Assembly (NCBI GenBank): GCA_013791775.1
Contig: VMTE01000003.1
Span: 1-64,000, forward strand
DNA from: Hyphomonas sp.
Lineage (GTDB): Bacteria; Pseudomonadota; Alphaproteobacteria; Caulobacterales; Hyphomonadaceae
DNA: 64,000 nt
Direction: 5' to 3'
Part shown: in pieces, positions 39,259-48,663 of the stretch
How positions within the stretch are numbered: the first letter of the stretch is position 1
Layout of the letters: each line of letters begins with the position of its first letter
The notes under the pieces: generated by a model
Seen by the model: the letters and a program-made list of their open reading frames with translations, nothing else
What the model was told of the DNA's origin: nothing
Database searches by the model: none
Translations under genes and position numbers: made by a program

Positions 39259-40197
39259 ATGCAGCTGAACGCGGTCCGGAACTTCTCCACGCACGTCCTG
39301 CCGGAATGCCGCCGTCTGGATGCCTGGAATGCGCTCATTTCCGCGACCTATCAGGGCATGAAGGCGATTCCTGCAAGTTCCGGCTTCGAAGGGCAACTGT
39401 TCACACGGCAGGTCGGGCCCTTCACCCTGGCGCGCGTTCGCTCGTCGTCTGTGACGGTCACGCGCACAAGGGAAAAGCTGACGGCTGCCCCGGGCAGGCT
39501 GATCGTCCAGGCGCTGCATGCGGGCCGGACGAGCCTGCATGGCGGCGGCGGCACGGTAAATCTTCTGCCCGGCGACGTGATCGTGGGGGAGAGCGACATC
39601 CCTTACACGATAACATCGGATGAGCCGCACGACGTGCTTCTGATGGAGTTTGATCGAAAGGTCCTGGAGCCGTGGGTGCCTCGTCTCAGGGACCGGACTG
39701 ATGGGCAGGCCCGCGTGAATCCGGCTGCGGCGACCCGTCTGCGCAACGTGCTTCTCACGCTGTCGAAGGCGGAGGGCAGCCTGCCTCCGGGTGGGTACGC
39801 AACCGGTCGCAGCGGCCTGCTCACTCATCTGATTGCGGCCTTGTTCGACGAAAGCGAGCTGCCAGCCGGCATCCTGGATTCGCCGCTCGTGGCCCACTTC
39901 CGAGCGATCATCAACGCACGATATGCCGATCCCGGTCTCAGCGTGACCGCTGTGGCGCGCGAGTTGGGAGTCAGCTTGCGCACCCTTCAGACAACACTGG
40001 CAAGAACCGGCTGGACCCCCTTGGGCGTGCTGCTGGCGCGCCGCCTGGATGCGGCAGCGGAACAGCTTCTCCTGCACCGCCAGGCGAGCGTGACCGAGAT
40101 TGCGTTCTTGGTCGGCTTCAATGACAGCGCCTATTTCAGCCGACGTTTCCGGATCAGGTTCGAACGCTCACCCCGGGAGTTCCGGCGAACGCATTAG
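39259..40197 (+). CDS. AraC family regulator
   Basis: This 312-residue AraC/XylS regulator has an AraC-binding-like N-terminal domain (to about 170) and a C-terminal double HTH (LSVTAVARELGVSLRTLQTTLARTG and VTEIAFLVGFNDSAYFSRRFRIRFERSPREFRR). The ATG at 39259 is preferred over a TTG one codon earlier; GGGAG lies about 10 bp upstream. It has the same layout as the AraC protein at 18143. It precedes a serine hydrolase gene, the most likely target. Confidence 0.88.
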   Translation: MQLNAVRNFSTHVLPECRRLDAWNALISATYQGMKAIPASSGFEGQLFTRQVGPFTLARVRSSSVTVTRTREKLTAAPGRLIVQALHAGRTSLHGGGGTVNLLPGDVIVGESDIPYTITSDEPHDVLLMEFDRKVLEPWVPRLRDRTDGQARVNPAAATRLRNVLLTLSKAEGSLPPGGYATGRSGLLTHLIAALFDESELPAGILDSPLVAHFRAIINARYADPGLSVTAVARELGVSLRTLQTTLARTGWTPLGVLLARRLDAAAEQLLLHRQASVTEIAFLVGFNDSAYFSRRFRIRFERSPREFRRTH

Positions 40198-40292
40198 GCG
40201 GCGAATTTCCGCAAGGGTTTCGCTTTTGTCCGCGAATGCGCAGCCGAATTGCGAAATGCTGACAGGAAACATCACTGATCCTGGAGGACAGC

Positions 40293-41576
40293 ATGACTAA
40301 CTCGATAAGCCGGAGTGGACGTATTCTGGTTCTGGTATCGGCGGCCGCGATGGCGTTGGTGAGTTGCCAGAGTGCGCCTGCCGCGCAGCCGGCCACACCG
40401 CAGGCGGCGCCCCCGGAGACTTCGCGCAATTCCGTCGAGCCGCCGTCTCCTTCCATGGTGGCGCTGCGCTGGAACCTGCTGAATCCGGCCGTCGAGTCCC
40501 TGTACTTCCACAACATGGACGAACTCTTCGAGACGCGCCGGGTTCAGCCAGCGTCCGTCGCCTCGGTTCTGGCAAGCTCGCCGGAGCCGCTACCGTCCTA
40601 CACCTTCAACGGGACCGTGTTTACCTATGAGGAGTTCGCCGAGCGCACGATGACGAATGCGTTCCTCGTCATCCGGGACGGGCAGATTACGTTTGAAGAC
40701 TATCGCAATCGCACACGGGCAGACGACCGGTTTGCCTCCTTCTCGATGGCAAAGTCGATCGTGTCCATTCTGGTCGGAATCGCCATTGAGAAAGGCGCGA
40801 TCGGGACCGTCGATGACCTCGCCAGCGCCTATGTTCCGGAGTTGAAAGGCACAGGCTACGAAGGCGTCAGCCTGCGGCACATCCTGCAGATGCGGTCAGG
40901 CGTCGCCTACGAAGAACGCTATGATTTCGGGGAGAATCCGAGTCTCGCCGCCCAGGTTCACGAGAATGCGATTGTCCTGAACCGGGCGCGGTTCACGGAT
41001 GCCGTCTCCGGAATAGCGGGTCGTGATGCGCCGGGCAGCCGCTTCAACTATGCCACCATGGACACAGCGGTGCTCGGGCGGGTGCTGGAGGCGGCGAGCG
41101 GCCGGCCCCTGGCCGAGATCACGCAGGAATGGCTCTGGCAGCCAGCCGGAATGGAGCATGGCGGCTTCTGGATCGCTGACGGGCCGGCAGGCGTGGGCCG
41201 GGAACTTGCCGGTATGGGGTATAATGCGACGCTCCGGGACTTCGGACGCCTCGGCCAGTTGATGCTCAACGGCGGCCATGCCGGCGAGCGTGCCGTCATC
41301 CCCGAAGCATGGGTGAGAGATGCGACGCAGATGATTGCCTTCAAGGCGGGCGAAAGCGACGATATCGGCACAGGCTATGGCTATCAATGGTGGCAGCTCG
41401 ATGACGAGCCCGGCGCATTCGCGGCGGTCGGTCTGGCGGGCCAGTTCATCTATGTGCACCCGGCCAGCCGCACGGTGATCGTCAAGCTGAGTTTCTTCCC
41501 GGTCGCCGAGCAGGCGGCGTTGACGGCGGAATCGGTTGCCTTCTTCGGCGCTATCGCTGCGGCGAACACGCGCTGA
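40293..41576 (+). CDS. beta-lactamase-family serine hydrolase, lipoprotein
   Basis: This 427-residue serine hydrolase of the class C beta-lactamase / 6-aminohexanoate-dimer hydrolase family has a lipoprotein signal (ALVSC, Cys25), nucleophile Ser151 with Lys154 (SMAK), and a tyrosine in RFNYATMD near 250. The end has the VGLAGQFIYVHP strand in place of KTG. GGAGG precedes the ATG. Such enzymes are esterases or amidases at the cell envelope. With aromatic pathways around it, it could release hydroxycinnamates from esters. That is a guess. Confidence 0.87.
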   Translation: MTNSISRSGRILVLVSAAAMALVSCQSAPAAQPATPQAAPPETSRNSVEPPSPSMVALRWNLLNPAVESLYFHNMDELFETRRVQPASVASVLASSPEPLPSYTFNGTVFTYEEFAERTMTNAFLVIRDGQITFEDYRNRTRADDRFASFSMAKSIVSILVGIAIEKGAIGTVDDLASAYVPELKGTGYEGVSLRHILQMRSGVAYEERYDFGENPSLAAQVHENAIVLNRARFTDAVSGIAGRDAPGSRFNYATMDTAVLGRVLEAASGRPLAEITQEWLWQPAGMEHGGFWIADGPAGVGRELAGMGYNATLRDFGRLGQLMLNGGHAGERAVIPEAWVRDATQMIAFKAGESDDIGTGYGYQWWQLDDEPGAFAAVGLAGQFIYVHPASRTVIVKLSFFPVAEQAALTAESVAFFGAIAAANTR

Positions 41577-41577
41577 C

Positions 41578-41600
41578 GGCGCCGCTGCGGCTGGCGCCGG
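41578..41600. terminator. possible convergent terminator hairpin
   Basis: CGGCGCC / GGCGCCG, a 7-bp stem with a 9-nt loop, between the convergent serine hydrolase and MarR genes. No T run. Confidence 0.35.
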
Positions 41601-41603
41601 CGT

Positions 41604-42038
41604 TCACTCGGAGACCCCGCTGAGATGGCGGAGGGCTTCGAGGAAGGGCTTGCGGAGATGGGAGGGAACGCGGGCAATCAGGCCGGCTTCGAAGTCGGCC
41701 ATCCGGCGCGCCGCAGTCGCGACAATCTTCTCGCCCTGGTCGGTCAGGTGGAGCGCGTTTGAGCGTCCGTCGGCGGCTTCCCGGCGGATGATTCCGCGTT
41801 CCTCAAGTCGTGTGATCAGCGGCGTCATGTTGGCGCTGGAAATGTTGAGCACCTTTCCGATCTGGCTCTGCCGGCAGCCGCGATTGTCGTAGACGACAAT
41901 GAGAATGGTCGCTTCGACAATCCTGAGACCGCTTTCAGCCAGAATCCCCGTGAGCTGGCTCATCGCGGAATTGGTCGCCATGCGCAGATTGTACCCGGGA
42001 TGGTTCGTGAAACGCAGAATCAGTTTTTTGTCAGCCAT
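41604..42038 (-). CDS. ferC: MarR family repressor, FerC-like
   Basis: This 144-residue MarR regulator has a winged helix at about 40-105 (GLRIVEATILIVVYDNRGCRQSQIGKVLNISSANMTPLITRLEERG; wing REAADGRSNALHLTDQG). It is divergent from the hydroxycinnamoyl-CoA hydratase-lyase gene, as FerC is from ferBA in SYK-6, where the inducer is feruloyl-CoA. The intergenic region contains ATAGC-type inverted repeats that recur before the vdh-ferA genes. The ATG at 42038 is the likely start; the frame runs on to a TTG at 42065. The FerC assignment rests on family and context. Confidence 0.8.
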   Translation of the reverse strand: MADKKLILRFTNHPGYNLRMATNSAMSQLTGILAESGLRIVEATILIVVYDNRGCRQSQIGKVLNISSANMTPLITRLEERGIIRREAADGRSNALHLTDQGEKIVATAARRMADFEAGLIARVPSHLRKPFLEALRHLSGVSE

Positions 42039-42144
42039 GCCCGCTTCTTGTCCTCCGGTCCGCAATGGGCCCTGTTTGCCCGGTTTTGCCAGCCATCGCC
42101 ACCCCTCAGCTTGTTGGGCAACCGACCCTTCGTCAATAATAGCA

Positions 42145-42176
42145 AATAGCTATTGAGCATAGCAATTAAATGCTAT
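42145..42176. promoter_or_regulatory. FerC-type double operator in the ferC-ferB intergenic region
   Basis: The palindrome AATAGCTATT (42145-42154) starts the motif AGCTAT-tgagc-ATAGCAATT (42148-42167), which runs into the inverted repeat ATAGCA-N6-TGCTAT (42159-42176). The overlapping arrangement matches 19441-19471. It lies about 90 bp before ferB and 107 bp before ferC. Confidence 0.65.
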
Positions 42177-42267
42177 AGTTGATATCTGTTGTCGGGACGA
42201 GGAGTGCGACCGGATCTTTTCGGAATCCGGCTGGCTTGTGCCCCTTTTTGTCCATTTGGAGGCCTGC

Positions 42268-43149
42268 ATGACAAGTAACCTGACCGGGAAAACCGCCGCA
42301 AGAAAAAGCCCGCCCGCAAAGCGTGCGGCGAAGGATACGGTGGCCTTTGAAGTCAAGGACCGGATCGCGTGGGTGAAATACAATCGCCCCGAGAAGCGCA
42401 ATGCGCAGAGCCCGGATCTGAACCGTCGGATGACCGAGGTTATCAGCGAGCTGGAGTTTCGAGATGATGTCGGTGTCCTCGTTCTGACGGGCGAGGGAGA
42501 TGCTTTCTGTGCGGGCATGGATCTCCAGGAGTATTTCCGCGATTCGGCGGCCAAGGGACTCGGCGGCGTGCGCAAGGCGCAGAGGGAAGCCTATGCCTGG
42601 TGGTCCCAGCTGCGCTGGTACCAGAAGCCGACCATCGCCATGGTCAATGGCTGGTGCTTCGGCGGCGCTTATGGGCCGCTGTTTGCGTGCGATCTTGCGT
42701 TCTGTGCGGATGATGCACAGTTCGGCTTGTCGGAAATCAACTGGGGCATCCTTCCGGGCGGCGGCGCGTCCAAGGTCGCCGTCAACCTGATGAACCATCG
42801 CAACGCCATGTATCATGCGATGATGGGTGAAACCCTGAACGGGCCGCAGGCGGCTGCGCAGGGATTGGTCAACGAGTCGGTTCCGGCCGACAAGCTCAAG
42901 GCGCGCGTGGATGCCGTGTGCAGGGAGCTCCTGAAAAAGAACCCGGTCGCCCTCAAGGCGACGAAAGATGCCATCCGTCGTGTCAGCGAAATGACCTACG
43001 ACAGCGCGGAAGACTATCTGATCCGCGCCCAGGAGGCGGCCGATTCCTTCGACAAGTCCGGCCGTATCGAAGGCATGAAACAATTCCTGGATGACAAGAC
43101 ATACAAGCCGGGCCTTGGTGCCTACAAGCGGCCCGTGGACGCTGACTGA
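42268..43149 (+). CDS. ferB: p-hydroxycinnamoyl-CoA (feruloyl-CoA) hydratase-lyase
   Basis: Crotonase-fold enzyme (293 residues) that hydrates feruloyl-CoA and splits it to vanillin and acetyl-CoA. Met84 and Tyr89 (AGMDLQEYF) and Glu156 (LSEINWG) match the spacing of Met70, Tyr75 and Glu143 in Pseudomonas HCHL. QLRWYQKPTIAMVNGWCFGG and ILPGGGASK are signature stretches. GGAGG lies 5 bp before the ATG at 42268. An N-terminal Lys/Ala-rich leader of about 20 residues is extra. It is divergent from the FerC-like repressor; ferA lies 20 kb away but shares the operator. Confidence 0.93.
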   Translation: MTSNLTGKTAARKSPPAKRAAKDTVAFEVKDRIAWVKYNRPEKRNAQSPDLNRRMTEVISELEFRDDVGVLVLTGEGDAFCAGMDLQEYFRDSAAKGLGGVRKAQREAYAWWSQLRWYQKPTIAMVNGWCFGGAYGPLFACDLAFCADDAQFGLSEINWGILPGGGASKVAVNLMNHRNAMYHAMMGETLNGPQAAAQGLVNESVPADKLKARVDAVCRELLKKNPVALKATKDAIRRVSEMTYDSAEDYLIRAQEAADSFDKSGRIEGMKQFLDDKTYKPGLGAYKRPVDAD

Positions 43150-43462
43150 CGCAGGAAAATGGACGGCCCGGATCCGAGGCGTGCACGGCAACCGGGTTGT
43201 TGTCCACTTGGGCTGACCCTCTGTGTACGGAACCATTTCCAATAGCCTGGCAGTCTGTCAGGGTAAGGTGTTCGCAAGGTGCGAGCTGAAGCATTAGGGT
43301 CCGGTCTGCAACTATTGCCGCAGACGGGTCTGGCAGGGCGGCCTGCACAGGGCTATGCCTGTTGTCTGATGTGGCTATCAATACTGCGCTTCAGCGGGCT
43401 GGAGCAGATACAATGCAAATAACGATCGAGCAGGAAACCTGCCGGTACGAGGGGGAACGCAA
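43150..43462. other. intergenic region before the MFS transporter
   Basis: A 313-bp region without a gene. It contains a half operator ATAACGATCGAG at 43419-43430, related to TAACGATCGTTA, and GAGGGGG before the transporter ATG. No other feature is clear. Confidence 0.5.
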
Positions 43463-44779
43463 ATGTCAGGTCAGGATCCATCGGCAATCGTCGCCAAGGG
43501 GCGGATGGGCCCGCTTCAGATAGCGGCTGTTTTCCTGTGCATCCTGCTGAATGCAGTCGACGGGTTCGACGTGCTGGCGATCAGCTTTGCCTCGCCCAGC
43601 ATTGCGAAGGAATGGGGCATCGACCGGGCCACCCTCGGTATCGTCCTTTCAATGGAACTGATCGGCATGGCCTTCGGGTCTGTCCTGATCGGGGGACTCG
43701 CGGACCGCGTCGGGCGCCGGCCGGTCATCCTGGGCTGCACGCTGGTGATGGCGTCGGGCATGTTCGCGGCGTCTCATGCCGGCGATGTCGCGACCCTCTC
43801 CGCATTTCGCTTCTACACCGGACTTGGCATCGGCGGCATGCTGGCATCTGTGAACGCCATGGTCGCGGAGTATGCCAATGATCGCTACAAGCATCTCAGC
43901 GTCACGATCATGGCTGCGGGTTTCCCGATCGGCGCCGTCGCCGGGGGAAGCGTAGCCACGCAGCTGCTCGCACAATTCGGCTGGCACTCGGTGTTCCTGC
44001 TGGGCGCGGCGGCGACGCTTTCCCTCTTTCCCCTGATCTTTTTCCTGATGCCGGAGTCGATCTCCTATCTGGCCAGGGTCCGGCCCAAAGGCGCGCTGGA
44101 AAAGATCAACAAGACGCTGGCGCGAATGGGACATCCCGGCGTCACTGAACTTCCGCCCCGCGCAGACAGCGCGCCGCCGGCCAACTGGAGTCAGCTGTTC
44201 TCGCGCCGCTGGCTGGCGACGACGGTTGCTTTGACGGTGGCCTATTTCGCCCACATCATGGCGTTCTATTACATCCTGAAGTGGATTCCCAAGATCGTTG
44301 TCGATATGGGGCATCCGCCGCCGCTCGCCGGCGATGTGCTTGTCTGGGCAAATGTCGGCGGTGCGTGCGGCGCCATTGTTCTCGGGCTGGCGAGCCAGAA
44401 GATCGGTGTGCGCAGCCTGGTTGTTGTGTGCCTCATTGTGTCGGCCGTGATGATCAGCGTCTTCGGATTCGGATCGGATTCGTTGGGGCAGCTCTCCAGG
44501 ATCGCGGCCTTCACGGGCTTCTTCACGAATGCTGCCGTGGTCGGACTGTATGCGATCATGGCGAGCACGCTTCCCACCGAACTGAGAGCGGGAGGGACAG
44601 GTTTCGTGATCGGCATCGGACGCGGAGGCGCAGCGCTCGGCCCGATCATTGCGGGATTCCTGTTTGCCGCCGGATCCGGATTGCTGACGGTCTCGGTTCT
44701 CATGGCTCTTGGCTCGGCGCTGGCCGCCATAGCCGTTCTGCTCTTGCCGCGTCACCGCGAAGCCGAGGCTGTCGTCTGA
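43463..44779 (+). CDS. MFS aromatic acid:H+ symporter
   Basis: This 438-residue major facilitator protein of the AAHS family (PcaK/VanK-like) has 12 predicted membrane segments. LNAVDGFDVLAISF in the first helix carries the conserved DGFD. GGLADRVGRRPVI in the loop between helices 2 and 3 is the MFS signature. It would import an aromatic acid such as vanillate, protocatechuate or 4-hydroxybenzoate. It is transcribed away from ferB and converges on fdhD. A half operator at 43419 suggests membership of the lsd regulon, with low certainty. Confidence 0.9.
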   Translation: MSGQDPSAIVAKGRMGPLQIAAVFLCILLNAVDGFDVLAISFASPSIAKEWGIDRATLGIVLSMELIGMAFGSVLIGGLADRVGRRPVILGCTLVMASGMFAASHAGDVATLSAFRFYTGLGIGGMLASVNAMVAEYANDRYKHLSVTIMAAGFPIGAVAGGSVATQLLAQFGWHSVFLLGAAATLSLFPLIFFLMPESISYLARVRPKGALEKINKTLARMGHPGVTELPPRADSAPPANWSQLFSRRWLATTVALTVAYFAHIMAFYYILKWIPKIVVDMGHPPPLAGDVLVWANVGGACGAIVLGLASQKIGVRSLVVVCLIVSAVMISVFGFGSDSLGQLSRIAAFTGFFTNAAVVGLYAIMASTLPTELRAGGTGFVIGIGRGGAALGPIIAGFLFAAGSGLLTVSVLMALGSALAAIAVLLLPRHREAEAVV

Positions 44780-44802
44780 CGTGTGGGGCCGGTCTGCGGA
44801 CG

Positions 44803-45591
44803 TCAGAGGCCGGGCAGGAACTCCAGCATGGAATCCGGACGCGCGAGCGTGATCAGGCGCAATCCCGCCTCCCGGGCTCGGCTCACCGCCAGGCTGGTTG
44901 CCGTTGAAATCGTGACTAGGACCGGGCAACCGGCAACCGCCGTCTTTTCAACGAGCTCATAGCTGCACCGGGAAGACAGCAGAAAGAACCCGTCAGTAGG
45001 CTGCAGACCGCTGCGCGCCAGGGCCCCGATGAGCTTATCCAGTGCATTGTGCCGTCCCACGTCTTCGCGTGCTCGCAGGATTTCGCCCGCCGGCGAACAG
45101 AAGGCCGCTGCATGCGTGCCGCCTGTCGCCTGGTTCAGCGGTTGGTGACCGCGCAAGGCGGCGAGCGCCTTGAACAAGGCGCCGTCGGCAATTTCGGCGG
45201 CCGCCGTCACTTTCGGAAGAGGGCGGGCCACCAGATCCAGGTTCTCGAGCCCGCAAATGCCGCAGCTGCTCTCCGATACCCGGGTTCTCACCCGCTCGAG
45301 CAGGGGCTGCGAAAGCTGGGCATTGATCCGGATCCGGACGATCCATCCCTTTTCGGTCTGGTGAATGTCGATACTGTCGATTTCCGACACCGACCGCACA
45401 ATGCGTTCGGACAGAGCAAACCCGGATGCGAAGTCTTCAAGATCGGCAGGCGTCGCCATCATCACGGCGTAGCCGATGCCGTTGAACTCCAATGAGATCG
45501 GCGCCTCTATGGGTATGTTTCTGGTGCCGCGTTTGTGTGCATCCGGAAAAATCTCCGTGACGCTGGCTGGCTCATGCGTTTGGCGTGTCAT
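44803..45591 (-). CDS. fdhD: formate dehydrogenase sulfurtransferase FdhD
   Basis: This 262-residue protein delivers sulfur to the molybdenum cofactor of formate dehydrogenase. The conserved cysteine pair is in SSCGICGLE near 117-125; REDVGRHNALDKLIG near 183-197 is the family signature. The frame extends to 45780, but the ATG at 45591, which overlaps fdsD by 20 bp, gives the family length. It is the last gene of the long minus-strand transcript beginning at purU. Confidence 0.93.
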   Translation of the reverse strand: MTRQTHEPASVTEIFPDAHKRGTRNIPIEAPISLEFNGIGYAVMMATPADLEDFASGFALSERIVRSVSEIDSIDIHQTEKGWIVRIRINAQLSQPLLERVRTRVSESSCGICGLENLDLVARPLPKVTAAAEIADGALFKALAALRGHQPLNQATGGTHAAAFCSPAGEILRAREDVGRHNALDKLIGALARSGLQPTDGFFLLSSRCSYELVEKTAVAGCPVLVTISTATSLAVSRAREAGLRLITLARPDSMLEFLPGL

Positions 45592-45820
45592 GTGCCGCTC
45601 CGCTGGCCAATCCGATCTGGCGAAAAGCCTGAAGGGCAATCTCCGAAAGGCCCCGTCCGCACTCCCGCTCGATGTGGTCTTGCACGGCCGCGCGCATGCG
45701 CGGGGCCCAAAACTTCCGGATATGGTCAGCCGTCGCTGCAGCGGCGGCTTCCGGACCATGGGTTTCAAGGTTTCGCGCAATCTGGTTCGCCATCCGGATC
45801 AGGTTTTCAAGCGTACTCAC
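45572..45820 (-). CDS. fdsD: NAD-dependent formate dehydrogenase delta subunit
   Basis: This 82-residue protein resembles FdsD (LENLIRMANQIARNLETHGP, residues 4-23; ATADHIRKFWAPRMR near 29-43). FdsD is needed for maturation and stability of Fds-type formate dehydrogenase. The GTG at 45820 overlaps the fdsA stop (GTGA), which I prefer to the longer frame to 45943. It sits between fdsA and fdhD, as in Cupriavidus and Rhodobacter. Confidence 0.88.
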   Translation of the reverse strand: MSTLENLIRMANQIARNLETHGPEAAAAATADHIRKFWAPRMRAAVQDHIERECGRGLSEIALQAFRQIGLASGAAHDTPNA

Positions 45821-48663
45821 TCGGACGGCTCCGCCGCAATCGTGCGCCGCGCAGCCTTGGCGTGCGCCTCGTAGGAGTCCTGCCAGGCAGATCTCCCGTT
45901 GGTTGCGCTGACTTGAACGGCCGTCACCTTGTATTCCGGACAATTCGTTGCCCAGTCAGAATACTCCGTGGTCACCACATTCGTCTGGGTGTCGGGATGG
46001 TGGAAGGTGGTGTAGACGACGCCGGGCGCCACCCTGTCCGTAACTTTGAGCCGAAGGGCGGTGGCGCCCATCCGGCTGGACAATTTGACCCAATCTTTGT
46101 CCAACAAACCCCGATCTTCAGCATCGACCGGGTGCATCTCGAGAAAATCCTCCTGATGCCAGTCGACGTTCCGAGTGCGCCGCGTCTGCGCGCCGACATT
46201 GTATTGGCTGAGAATTCTCCCGGTCGTCAGGAGCAGCGGAAATTTCGGTCCTGTCTTCTCGTCGGTCGGAACATATTCGGTAACAATGAACTTGCCCTTT
46301 CCCCGTACGAAGCCATCGACATGCATGATCGGTGAGCCTTCCGGGGCCGCATCGTTCACTGGCCATTGCAACGAGCCGGCGCGGTCCAGCTTCTCGTAGG
46401 ACACGCCCGAGAAAGTCGGAGTCAGGCGCGCGATCTCATCCATAACCTCAGATGGGTGGCTGTAATTCCAGCCGAGACCCAACGCGTTCGCCAGCGCCTG
46501 TGTAACTTCCCAATCTTCCATGCCGTTGAGCGGCGTCATCACACGCCGGACCATCTGTATGCGGCGTTCGGCATTCGTGAACGTGCCGTTCTTCTCGAGA
46601 AATGACGAGCCCGGCAGGAACACGTGCGCGTAGTTCGCCGTCTCATTCAGAAAGAGGTCGTGGACGATCACGCAGTCCATCGCCTCGAGACCTGCGGCGA
46701 CGTGCGCCGTGTTGGGGTCTGACTGCAGGATATCCTCACCCTGAATATAGATGCCTCGGAACGAACCATCGAGGGCCGCGTCCAGCATGTTGTTGATGCG
46801 AAGGCCGGGTTCCGGATCAAGTTTCGTATTCCACGCGGTTTCAAACATCTGGCGCACCTCCGTGCCGGAGATGTGCCGGTATCCCGGCAATTCGTGCGGA
46901 AAACTGCCCATGTCGCAGGCGCCCTGCACGTTGTTCTGGCCGCGCAAGGGATTCACCCCAACGCCCGGCCGGCCGATATTGCCGGTCGCCATGGCAAGAT
47001 TGGCAATCGCGATGACCGTGGAAGATCCCTGGCTGTGCTCGGTGACGCCAAGACCGTAATAGATGGCGCCGGCTCCGCCCGTTGCGTAGAGCCTGGCCGC
47101 TTCGCGCAGTTCGGAAGCGGGCACCTGTGTCAGCGCCTCGGTCGCCTCTGGTGATCGCTTCGGGTCGGACACGAAATCGGCCCAGTCCTGATATTCGTCC
47201 GCGTCGCACCGCTCACGAATGAAATCCTTGTCGGCGAGGCCTTCGGTGACGATCACATGCGCCATGGCAGTCAGCACGGCGACGTTGGTTCCGGGTCGCA
47301 AGGCGAGGTGCTGTGCCGCCCGGATGTGCGGTGAGCGCACCAGGTCGATCCGCCTTGGATCGATGATGATAATTCGGGCGCCCTGACGAATGCGCGCTTT
47401 CATGCGGCTGGCAAAAACGGGATGCGCGTCGGTCGGATTCGCCCCGATCAGGAGGATGACATCGGTGTGCATCACGCTGTCGAAATCCTGGGTGCCCGCA
47501 GATGTTCCAAAGGTAACCGACAGGCCATATCCTGTGGGCGAGTGACAAACTCGAGCGCAGGTATCCACATTGTTATTGCCGAAGCCGGCGCGAACCAGCT
47601 TCTGGACCAGGAAGGTTTCTTCATTGGTGCAGCGGCTGGATGTTATGCCGCCCAGCGCGTCTTTGCCATGCGTGTCGCGGATGGCCTTGAGTTTTCCGGC
47701 CGCAAAGGTCAGTGCCTCATCCCAGCTCACTTCCGTCCAGGGGTCGTTGATCCGCTCCCGGATCATCGGCTTGGTAACGCGCTCCTGATGGTGGGCATAG
47801 CCCCAGGCAAACCGTCCCTTGACGCACGAATGGCCACGGTTCGCCTTGCCATCTTTCCAGGGCACCATCCGAACGAGCTCCTCGCCGCGCATTTCGGCGC
47901 GAAAGGTGCAGCCGACACCGCAATAGGCGCAGGTCGTGATTACCGCGCGTTCCGGCACCCCGATTTCGATGACCGACTTTTCCTGCAGCGTGGAGGTCGG
48001 GCAGGCCTGTACGCACGCACCGCAGGACACGCATTCGGACGTGAAAAAATTGTCTGACCGCAGCCCTGCCGACACCTTCGAATCAAAGCCGCGGCCCTCG
48101 ATGGTCAGCGCAAGCGTGCCCTGAACCTCGTCGCAAGCCCGCACGCAGCGCGAGCAAACGATGCATTTGGACGGATCAAACGCGAAATAAGGGTTTGATG
48201 TGTCCTTCTCCTGCTTCCGGTGATTTTCGCCGTCAATCCCGTAGCGGACATCTCTCAGGCCGACCGCGCCCGCTTGATCCTGCAATTCGCAATCTCCGTT
48301 CGCGGCGCAGGTCAGGCAGTCGAGCGGATGATCCGAGATATAAAGTTCCATGACGCCGCGCCGGAGCCGCTTCAGGCGTTCGGTTTGAGTGCGGACAATC
48401 ATGCCGTCTGCAACAGGCGTGGTGCAGGAGGCTGGTGTGCCGCGCATACCCTCGATCTCGACGAGGCACAGGCGGCACGACCCGAAACTGCCGAGCATGT
48501 CCGTGGCGCAGAGCTTGGGGATGGATTGTCCGAGCTCAGCCGCCGCCCTCATCACCGAAGATCCTTCGGGCATGTTGATCCGGCGGCCGTCAATCGTCAC
48601 GGTGACGGTCCGGTCGGACGCAGAGCGGGGCGTTCCGAGGTCCTTATCGCGCTGGTACGTCAT
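45817..48663 (-). CDS. fdsA: NAD-dependent formate dehydrogenase, molybdenum alpha subunit
   Basis: Catalytic subunit (948 residues) oxidising formate to CO2. In order: an N-terminal [2Fe-2S] domain (CATDMLGSFGSCRLC near 52-66), a CLTCAANGDCE cluster, two [4Fe-4S] ferredoxin motifs (CIVCSRCVRAC near 167-177, CVSCGACVQAC near 211-221), and the [4Fe-4S] CAYCGVGCTF of the Mo-bisPGD domain. The catalytic cysteine is near 373 (ARVCHSPTG), not selenocysteine. The start at 48663 overlaps fdsB by 20 bp. Electrons flow to NAD through FdsB and FdsG. Its formate comes from PurU in this module. Confidence 0.96.
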   Translation of the reverse strand: MTYQRDKDLGTPRSASDRTVTVTIDGRRINMPEGSSVMRAAAELGQSIPKLCATDMLGSFGSCRLCLVEIEGMRGTPASCTTPVADGMIVRTQTERLKRLRRGVMELYISDHPLDCLTCAANGDCELQDQAGAVGLRDVRYGIDGENHRKQEKDTSNPYFAFDPSKCIVCSRCVRACDEVQGTLALTIEGRGFDSKVSAGLRSDNFFTSECVSCGACVQACPTSTLQEKSVIEIGVPERAVITTCAYCGVGCTFRAEMRGEELVRMVPWKDGKANRGHSCVKGRFAWGYAHHQERVTKPMIRERINDPWTEVSWDEALTFAAGKLKAIRDTHGKDALGGITSSRCTNEETFLVQKLVRAGFGNNNVDTCARVCHSPTGYGLSVTFGTSAGTQDFDSVMHTDVILLIGANPTDAHPVFASRMKARIRQGARIIIIDPRRIDLVRSPHIRAAQHLALRPGTNVAVLTAMAHVIVTEGLADKDFIRERCDADEYQDWADFVSDPKRSPEATEALTQVPASELREAARLYATGGAGAIYYGLGVTEHSQGSSTVIAIANLAMATGNIGRPGVGVNPLRGQNNVQGACDMGSFPHELPGYRHISGTEVRQMFETAWNTKLDPEPGLRINNMLDAALDGSFRGIYIQGEDILQSDPNTAHVAAGLEAMDCVIVHDLFLNETANYAHVFLPGSSFLEKNGTFTNAERRIQMVRRVMTPLNGMEDWEVTQALANALGLGWNYSHPSEVMDEIARLTPTFSGVSYEKLDRAGSLQWPVNDAAPEGSPIMHVDGFVRGKGKFIVTEYVPTDEKTGPKFPLLLTTGRILSQYNVGAQTRRTRNVDWHQEDFLEMHPVDAEDRGLLDKDWVKLSSRMGATALRLKVTDRVAPGVVYTTFHHPDTQTNVVTTEYSDWATNCPEYKVTAVQVSATNGRSAWQDSYEAHAKAARRTIAAEPSE

